Assembly (NCBI GenBank): GCA_034687125.1
Contig: JAQGBZ010000357.1
Span: 1-64,000 of the forward strand
Reading direction: 5' to 3'
Source of the DNA: Neelides folsomi
Taxonomy: Eukaryota > Arthropoda > Collembola > Neelipleona > Neelidae
DNA length: 64,000 bases
Under the pieces are notes generated by a model. The model worked only from the letters and a program-made list of their open reading frames with translations, did no database searches and had not been told where the DNA came from. The translations under genes were made by a program, and so were the position numbers. Position 1 is the stretch's first letter; the number at the start of each line of letters is the position of its first letter. Shown one piece after another: positions 41,201 through 50,200 of this stretch.

Positions 41201-44200
41201 AGTATGTAAGTATACATTTATTTCTATATAATAAATCATATTTTTTTTATAAGATACCTATACTATTAAACGTAAGTTACCATACAATAATTAAAGGCAA
41301 TGTGAGTCGCAGGAAGCACACACATTAATTTTATTATTTTTCATAAAACATAAATCTCAACTATTAAATTAAATAGGTAGGTTTCTACGAGTATTAGATT
41401 CTTCGTGGGTTCACCACAGAATATTGTCTGTAGTTAATACTATGAAGAAGACATTAAAACCTAGTTTCAAAATACTCTACTTGTGCAAAAACATCAAACC
41501 ACTTATCATCGACCTCACGTATTTCACACTTTAAGCTCCTTAAAATAAATATAAGCTTATCAGCTTTTCAAAATTAGAATATACCCATGTCCTGTCGGAT
41601 AGTGCTGTAATATTAATTTGTTGATTTAAATATGAGGAACTTAAGTAAAATCCGCCATATGTAACTACATAATTAATAATTATATGGATAGTGGATATAA
41701 GGGCAAGCACAATATACCTACTATGTAAGGAGTTATGTACGTATGAATATGTAACATAGCCTTTCAAAAGCTAATTGATAGTCAACTTTGCATCAATATA
41801 ACTACATATTTGAAACAATAATATGCCCCTAAGTGTCGTTGCGTGAATTGATAAAGAGTGTGGGGGGAGCATGTGATTTTGAAGGTATAAAGGAAAGGCA
41901 TAATTTGGTGGGTGAAAAGTAGACAAAGGGCCTTTGGTTTTAGATATTATCCTCTTTTCCAAATCATCAACATGTATTGGTTCAAGGATAAGGGAATGAT
42001 TAATAGATTTATGGATGCTCATTGTTCCTCTTTAATTAAGCAAACAGCCCCTGGCGGTTTCATGTATTGAATCAACATTCGGATTAATTGGTAATTAAAC
42101 TAAAACATTGGAGGAGAGAAGAAAGAGAGCTAGGAGCAGAAGGTATGTAATGTGTATATAATTTATATAACTATAAATAATAAGGTTCATGGGATGAATC
42201 CAAACTTTTGATTTATCATTCTAAATTTAGTCTCAATTACCCCGAAATCTCAATTTCTCATTAATTAAAATTAATTTAACATGTCAATTAAACTCAGTTA
42301 TCTCTCCCAACTTTCCCATTGATTATGGCTAAACTAATCAAGAAGAATTTAATCCCTTTATAATTGTTCAAACTAGTCTGTTAAAGGAGAGGGAAAGAGA
42401 CTTTCAACACCTCTTTCTCTCCTCTTGAGATGTGAGGTGAAAGGTTCTAAGTCCCACTTGACGTCCATCTTATTTCTATCTATTCCTAAGGTTCAAGGGA
42501 AGAGAAATGGGCGTAATAGGGACGATATAAAGATCGAGAGAACAAGGCAATGGAATTGAGAATGAAGAATTAGATAAATTAAGAGCGGAACAAGGGTTAG
42601 ATTGAGAGAGAGGAAAACCAGAGAGGATCGATTTCCTGACATGCAAAAGGGAAATCAAACCTCACAAATTTAGCCTCGAATTGAAAACGGTGAAGAGCCT
42701 GGACTAAACAAACGAACCTGTGTGAGTGCATCAAATCAAAACAAACAAAAACTGTTATTTCACTCTCAAACATGAAAGAATGGAGGGATGAGATCAAAGG
42801 TTTTAAAATGGATAGCAAACAAAGGTGAATAAATTCACACTTGAGTTAATCTCATATTTACAATGAATCCTCTTCATCCCTTTTTACGATATTTAGAAAT
42901 AGAATGTCGAAATGAATCCTGCTATGATTGATGCACAAATTTAAATTAACCCTTGCCACGACAAAAAGGACTATAAAAGAAAATTAAACGGCAATAAATT
43001 ATTTCAACTATTTATATCGATTTAACTCGTATAATACTATTAACTCTTACAAATATGCATTGAGTGAATGGGAATTTGGAACGATTTTGAACGATGGATT
43101 GAAAACAAATGTCTTTGCTAATATGTAGGATAAATTAATTATTAGGACTGGTGAGTTATGATTGTAGTTTAATTTATATCTCAGTTATTAAATAATATTT
43201 AGTAGTAGGTGAGACGTTAAAGAGTGTTCCTATGCTTGAAAAATGTGTTTATAAATAAATGAAAAAGTTGTGAAAGTTTTCTTTACCCGCCGTCGTCGTA
43301 ATGTGCATTGATCCGGCTTTTTTCTTTACTTTCCCTATTTTGACTGCTTTTCTTTGAACAGCGGCACTTGGCTTGGCAAAAATTATGGGGTCATGTGTGA
43401 TTAATTCACACAAAACCCTTAAAGAATAAAGAGGAGAGGAATTGACTCAAGAAAACTCTCCTTAACTTTAATAGAGATCTCTCTGGGCACAGAAAAATAT
43501 AATCTGAAAGAGAGGAGTAATCAGGTTACGGCTCTGCTTCCCTCACTTCTTCCCATTTTCTAAATTAATAATCAAGAGAGGTGAATGAGGCGGGTGTTGA
43601 GGAGAAAGACGAGGACGCCTCTGAGGCCTCCACTTGTCTGCCAAAGGGTTAAAGACCACGAGCCGGCTCAACCCTTGCTGTACTCTTCCACTCAGAGCAC
43701 AACCAGCCTGGCCAAAGAATAGGTCAGTTCTGGAAGTGAAAGAGAAAAATCATGCCATAAAATCCAAAATTCGGAGCAGTCAGGAAGAGAGTAAGTGTAT
43801 GTACATTCACGAAGCCAAAGTCGCAAGAGTCGGAGTCGAGTCGGGCCAAAGTTTGGGAGCGCCGGCGCTTTTTCTTCTCTCCAACTCCCTTCATGCCCCA
43901 TTGTATTCCTTTCGCTAAATCTACAATGTCCTTTCTCCTCAGACTTTCGCCCTCGTTCTTTCCTATACACTTCAAGAATGTATTTCAAAGCCCGAATCCC
44001 TTCAACTATAATTTTATCTCCCATTTTCTCAAACGAAAATGCTCCACATCTCTCTCCTCTCCAACACATTCTCCTTGCCCCATTTATGCATTCGTACAAG
44101 AATGGATTGATCAATACATTTGAATGGAAAGAGGATATAAATTAATTCCAAGGGAAATTCAACTCTCCGTCTGCAACGGACTCATCAATGGCTATAATCT

Positions 44201-47200
44201 CTCTCTTTCCCTATCCGCCTAAACCTTCATTAAACCTAACTCAGATCCAATTCCAATTCTTAATTGTCCAATAATCTCCTAACCAATGCTAAATTCTTGT
44301 AAATGTTATCTCAACCGTTTGCATACATTTTCCTTTAAAAACAGGCTTACGCAAATCAATTCCATAAAAGCATTCTTTTCAAATCTATGTATGTATATGT
44401 TTCGTATGTACATATTGTATATGGTATTCTTCTACTTATATAACTTTAAATCTGGATTTCCAGTCATCGTCTATATTCTCGCATTACATTTTACATTTTA
44501 CTATTTATGAATCTGGACCCCTCTCACAAAAAATAATAATACGCAAATAAATTCGGCTGAACATTTTTATTAATTTTTATTTAATATAATCTTTTCATCA
44601 CTAATTAACATTCTTGGATCATTGTGGCTTAAATGATTAAATGAATCATTAAATTGGCCTAAATTATCGGCCTAACTCTTTTTGGAATACTATATATTCA
44701 AAAAATTAATGAATAAACAAAAACTTTTTAAGAGAATCCCTAAATCGTGGCTATTTAAAAACGAATAAAAAGCAATGATCAATCATTGTACTCTCTATAC
44801 AATAAATGAGTGCCTTATCTTTAATCAAACTTTTTAAAAGAAAACATAAGCTTATACATACTAGTCGTACACAAAACAATTTGATATGGTTTCCATCAGA
44901 ACGTGCATAGCTACTCGAAATACAATTGTCGCCCTCAAGATAAAATCGAAAGAATGAATTAAACTTTTTTATGTTAAATGAATAGTGTGCATGGATAGTG
45001 ATAAGTCGTGAGGATAATAAATCCAAGTTTACTACCACCTCACTTTTGACCAGATGATATGGGAAACATGTTATTTTTATTCAGACCCGAATAACTCGAA
45101 TCTGATGAAAGAATATTATCTTCAAACGTATACAAGCTGGAGGGAAGTGAGGGAAGAATGTGGGGAGGAAAACGAGTTGAGATGCCGTAAGAGATTACCC
45201 GGAATTCTCCTAACAATCTTCATAGCCCAGCTTTGGCGAGAAAGTGCAAAGGGTGAAGGAAAAGAAGAAACAAACTACCAAAGGAATCCTCATCATTTTA
45301 ATTTCTCTTTACTCCGTAAATCAAAGGAATTACTTAGTCGAGAGCCATGCGAAAGGGAAAGAACATCCGTCCGGCGGAGAGAAAGAGGAAAGGAAGGAGA
45401 AATAAGGGGAAAGAGAGAGAGCTGAGACAATGGAGGGAAAAGTCGTTTGAGGAAACCTGCATACTTCACTCTGTCTTTACAATAAAATAAATTCTCTCTC
45501 GCCGGAGTCTTTAGAGCGGTCTCGGCTGTCTCGTCTCTTTCTTCTAATATTGAGCCTCATTCTTCTTCCCTATTAATCTCGGGTTTATTAAGGGAAGTCT
45601 TTCAGCTTCGCCTATCGGCCTTATGACGACCATATCTACCCTCGAGATAAGGGCATGGGCTCAAAAGAAATCTCTTTAATTACTTCTTTCCACTAGTCCC
45701 CACGATAAGAATTTACTTTGCCAATTGTAAGTCATCCACATTATCATGGGGAAGCTTATAGAAAAATTAAGGTTTCTCTCCCCAATGATTGTATACACTT
45801 ATGATGTTGTGGATGATTTAAAATATTGTTAGATTAATATAATACTTTATTAAAATCGTAGTGAGAATTTATACAATAAAATTATAAAAGATCAAATATA
45901 CACGAATAAAAATATCCTGCAAGTGTAATAATCTTTGAATGTATTTATTAAAATTAAATACAACTTATCTTATGTAGTAAGTATGCATGTACATATGTAT
46001 ATGGTATATATATGGTATGTAATTAATATGTACAACCCATTGAATCTCCAAATTTCCTACCTTTGATAATAAAAATATTATAACTCATTTAAATGCAAAC
46101 TTTACTGGCTTTTTCGATCTAAAGAAGTTCACTGAGCAGCCCAAGTTTCAATCTATGATCGTAATCTGATCAGAGAATCGGATTCAAAGACTACATGTAC
46201 TGTATATCCACTGGGGTCCCCTCGTTTGAAATTTTGCGACTTCTGTCCGAGCTTTCCACAGCTTTTCTCACGCCTCTCCCAGAATAGAAAATTGGAAGAA
46301 GTCTATTCGTGCATCGCATCATCAATAAACTCGTTCATTTGGCATTGGCACGGGAGAGCAACTCCGAATTCGTAATTCCTTGTTTCACTCGCGCTTCTCA
46401 ACTAGCTCTGAACCATAGGGACCATTACATGAGATTATGTCCGAATCCAAATGTTCTAACATCATCTTCTATAAAAGTTTTCTTTAATTTTGTAAAAAAT
46501 ATTACAAATGACTCTTTGAAAATTTAGTGGTTTACTTTAATTGTTAAACCATATTTCATGTTACATCAGTATTTTAAATGCAAAAGAATGGATTCATAGA
46601 ACAAACTTTAATATCTGATATCAATTCATTACATTACCGATTAACCATATTTACTTGAAATTGTATATACAATATGATTTCAAAAATATTGAGTTTTATT
46701 TTGATTAGAATATTTATGTATTTTTAGTAAAAATTAACTCACCGAATAAGCATTAACGATAGTGATTGCGTATGTTCTGTAATTATTCTTGTACAAAGCA
46801 CCATTATATTATTAATCTACATTTGAATGCATTTTGAACCTGGAGTGTACACGTTGTATGTGTATTTAATATAAATTACGTTTAGATGTTATAATATTCT
46901 GTTAGTAATGCAAGGATTAAAACTATTCCTTTGATGACGCTCCAATTGCTCTTATTTCAAGTCTTTTAATCTCCCCATTTACATTCCATTTTGAGAACGT
47001 CAAAATTACTCAAATACCTTTAAGCCAAACATTCCATTTGCCTCTACAAGTAATACCACTCACAGTCTCTATCCTAATCCAATCTTACTCTTTTTCTTAA
47101 AAAATGTTCTTAAGCACTCAATTTTAATATGAACTGATAATGAATATTTCAGTCAACTTAAAATCGACCATTTAAATTTTGGTAAGACCAATTCTAGAAC

Positions 47201-50200
47201 TACTAAAACTTTTAAGCATCAAAATAAAATTTGAGAATATTTCATTTTATGTGCATCCCATACTTGGTAAGGTATAATAAGTAAAGTATAGTAGTATAAT
47301 TATAGTAGAGTACAGTATACTGTAACATGATGAATTTGGCATTGAATATTGTATCTATATAACATTTGTACAGTATATAAATACAAATAGTATGTATAAA
47401 TTATATTACTGTTGTAACTGCAAAATTGCCATTATTGGCAGCGAAGAAAACTTAATTAAAATAAGGTAATATTCTCAAAAAATGGGAAATAAAAAGAATG
47501 AAATCAAATAAACATCTATTAATAAACTGAGTAAATGGAGAAAACATTGAGTCTCGCCCTCGAACTATTAACTCAAATAGCTAACTAACTTAACATTCAC
47601 AGTTAATCACAAGTTTTTCTTCATAATCTAATTTGTTCCGTTTAGCGCCTCATAGCCAACCGAATAAAGCAATGAGTGTGAAAAAGGTTGAAGAGAAAGG
47701 TAGAGCTAAGCGAAGTAGTTTTGGGGCTATAGATCGTGTAGTAAATAGTCGTCCAAGTACTTTCTTGCTCAACCTTCCCAACTTTGATACTTTGCTGGTC
47801 AACTTTGTTGAGTGGATCCAGAAACTTCTGATATCCTATGTAGCTTTACTTCTCCATTTTCCCTCTCTTACGATTAGTTAAGGCCTTTGAAGCTTTCTCA
47901 AATGAATGCCTTTCACCCAACTACGCGACCAACCAGAAAAGTTTCACAAAATGAAATTCATATTATACATACACAAAGAAACTCCATCCTTTCTCAACTA
48001 GATTCAAAAGATTTGGAGAGAGAGTGCATTCTTTAATAAACACCGTGGACAACAATAAGGTGGTGAAATGAGGGCGATTATGTCTTAAAAGAACTTAATA
48101 TCCCCATTGAAAGAGATAAAATACGAGACTAGTAGTGCTTAGTAATGAAAAGGAAATTATGGGAATTAATCCACTAAGCCTCTACTGTTAATTAATTAAA
48201 AATCTCATTCATTTTTCACTTGTTAAATCATGAAAAGCTTTGAGTTTTTTTACAAAATATTTATTTTATCAGTCTATTGCTTACATTGAGCATTCTCTTT
48301 AAATATATGAAATAAATAATAAACATTTTAGCTTGGTGTATATACTTTTCTAGCAAACAATATATGGGTAATAAATATTTGTTCTTACGCATAACTAAAT
48401 AACTACATAATATATTATAAGGTTATTTATTTTATTTGCCTTGCTTTATATATGTAATAAAGTAATAATGTGCTATAAAGATTGGGGAATTATTTATATT
48501 TTGAAATATACATCTATCATTAAGGCACTGAAATATACTTATGATTTGATGCTGTGACAGGATTAAGACTGTGAGCAGGACTCGTTTATGAGAGAACGCG
48601 TGTGGAAGTGAACATAGTCGTTCTATTTGAAATGGATATGAAGAGATCGTATCAGATAAGTACTTTCCTCCTATTTGTCATTTGGCATAAAGTCGAAGAA
48701 ATTTTATTCTATTCTATTATTAATAGGATATTCAAGCCTTGGCGTCGACATTCATTTGAAATCTCATGTTTTCACTGCTCGCTCACTGAAACTCGATGTT
48801 TCCCTTTCCCATTCCCCCTTTTCCCTTTCCTTTACAACCCTTTAACACAACCTTGTGTATAAATTTCGCGGAAATTATATTTATGTAATGTATACTTATT
48901 GCTAGAAATAACTTGGGATTTATTTTCTCGAATAAAGTAGGAAGAGTCTCACACCATTTATAAAAGATGACGATCGGTACTAAACCCCCTCACTACTCAA
49001 TTCATGCAAAGAGGGAGAATGAAATAAAATGGAAAAGGTCCTGAGTGCCTCACTCGTGATATTCGACGGGAGCTGGGAGAGTATTGTTTTCACATAACAC
49101 AATCCTATCAAGACCAACTGCAAGATATCTCCATAGATTGCAAAATGAATGGGAAAAAATCCCCTTCCATTTGCAAAGGAGTAAAATTCAAAACTTGTTC
49201 CAACTCCAAATGACTCCTAAAGAAATAAAGTATGAAAAGTCTTAAAATAAATCCCCGTTTATTTGTCATTCCAACTTAATCTTTGTGTTAGTCAGGCGCT
49301 TTCTCTCAGCTTGCTTAGGAGTGAAAGATTTGAGTTTCGTCTCCCTTCGTTCCCAAAATTGTCTGAATTGCTGTCCGTTAAGATATTATCGGATTATTTC
49401 TTAGCTGAATAGGTAGCTTTATACTTCCTTCCACAACCATTCCCCACTCAATCTTGAGGAGGGCTCTATCCTTTGCCATAATACCTAGCACATACATAAC
49501 TACAACACTAACACTACGTTAATATAATAATATACATATAACCCCAAGTATAGTACGAGTGTCTTTGATGTTCTTTCTCCTAACGTTGGTCCTTTCCTTC
49601 GCCCTTATGCTTACGAAAAGGACGAAGATGGTGAGGAGAGAAACAACTACAACGTTATGTTATAGACAGACACACCAGAGCTTGAGAGAGATCGTAAAGA
49701 CCAGTGGACCAAGATAAATTAGTTTTCGTATTCGCAGTTCACATCGGAGAATTACTTGGAAGGCCGTCGTCGTCTCGCTTTCTCAAGGAAAGGACCACGA
49801 CGACTACTTAGACATAATAAGTATAACTAAAGTATTTATATGGGAATGAGTAAAAACGTCTGGTGAAATACATGGACAGAGGAGGAAATACACAATGAAG
49901 TGTTATAAATATATTCTTTATATAAAAAAGCTACGTGTGTAGTGTGAATGATTCGTCTGTCTGTAAGATCATATATTAAAAGATCAGGCTATTGTATGTA
50001 TTACATATAAAGTAGAGTATAAAGTGAAACTATCAGCTTAAGCACTATATAAGTAATATACATAAGTAATAAGTGCTTAATACATTAGATCTTGAGTCGT
50101 TTGGACCATGGTTGATGCTTTCGCTCCTCCTCTTATATTAACCCTCTCCTCGATCAACATTATCATCCCTTCTCTTCAAACAAATAGGGAAGTTATCCTC

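Noticed and set aside
43692-44145. Overlapping open frames on both strands in intron 1
   Set aside because: Several frames are open at once because the GC-richer block has few stops. None has a recognisable protein pattern.
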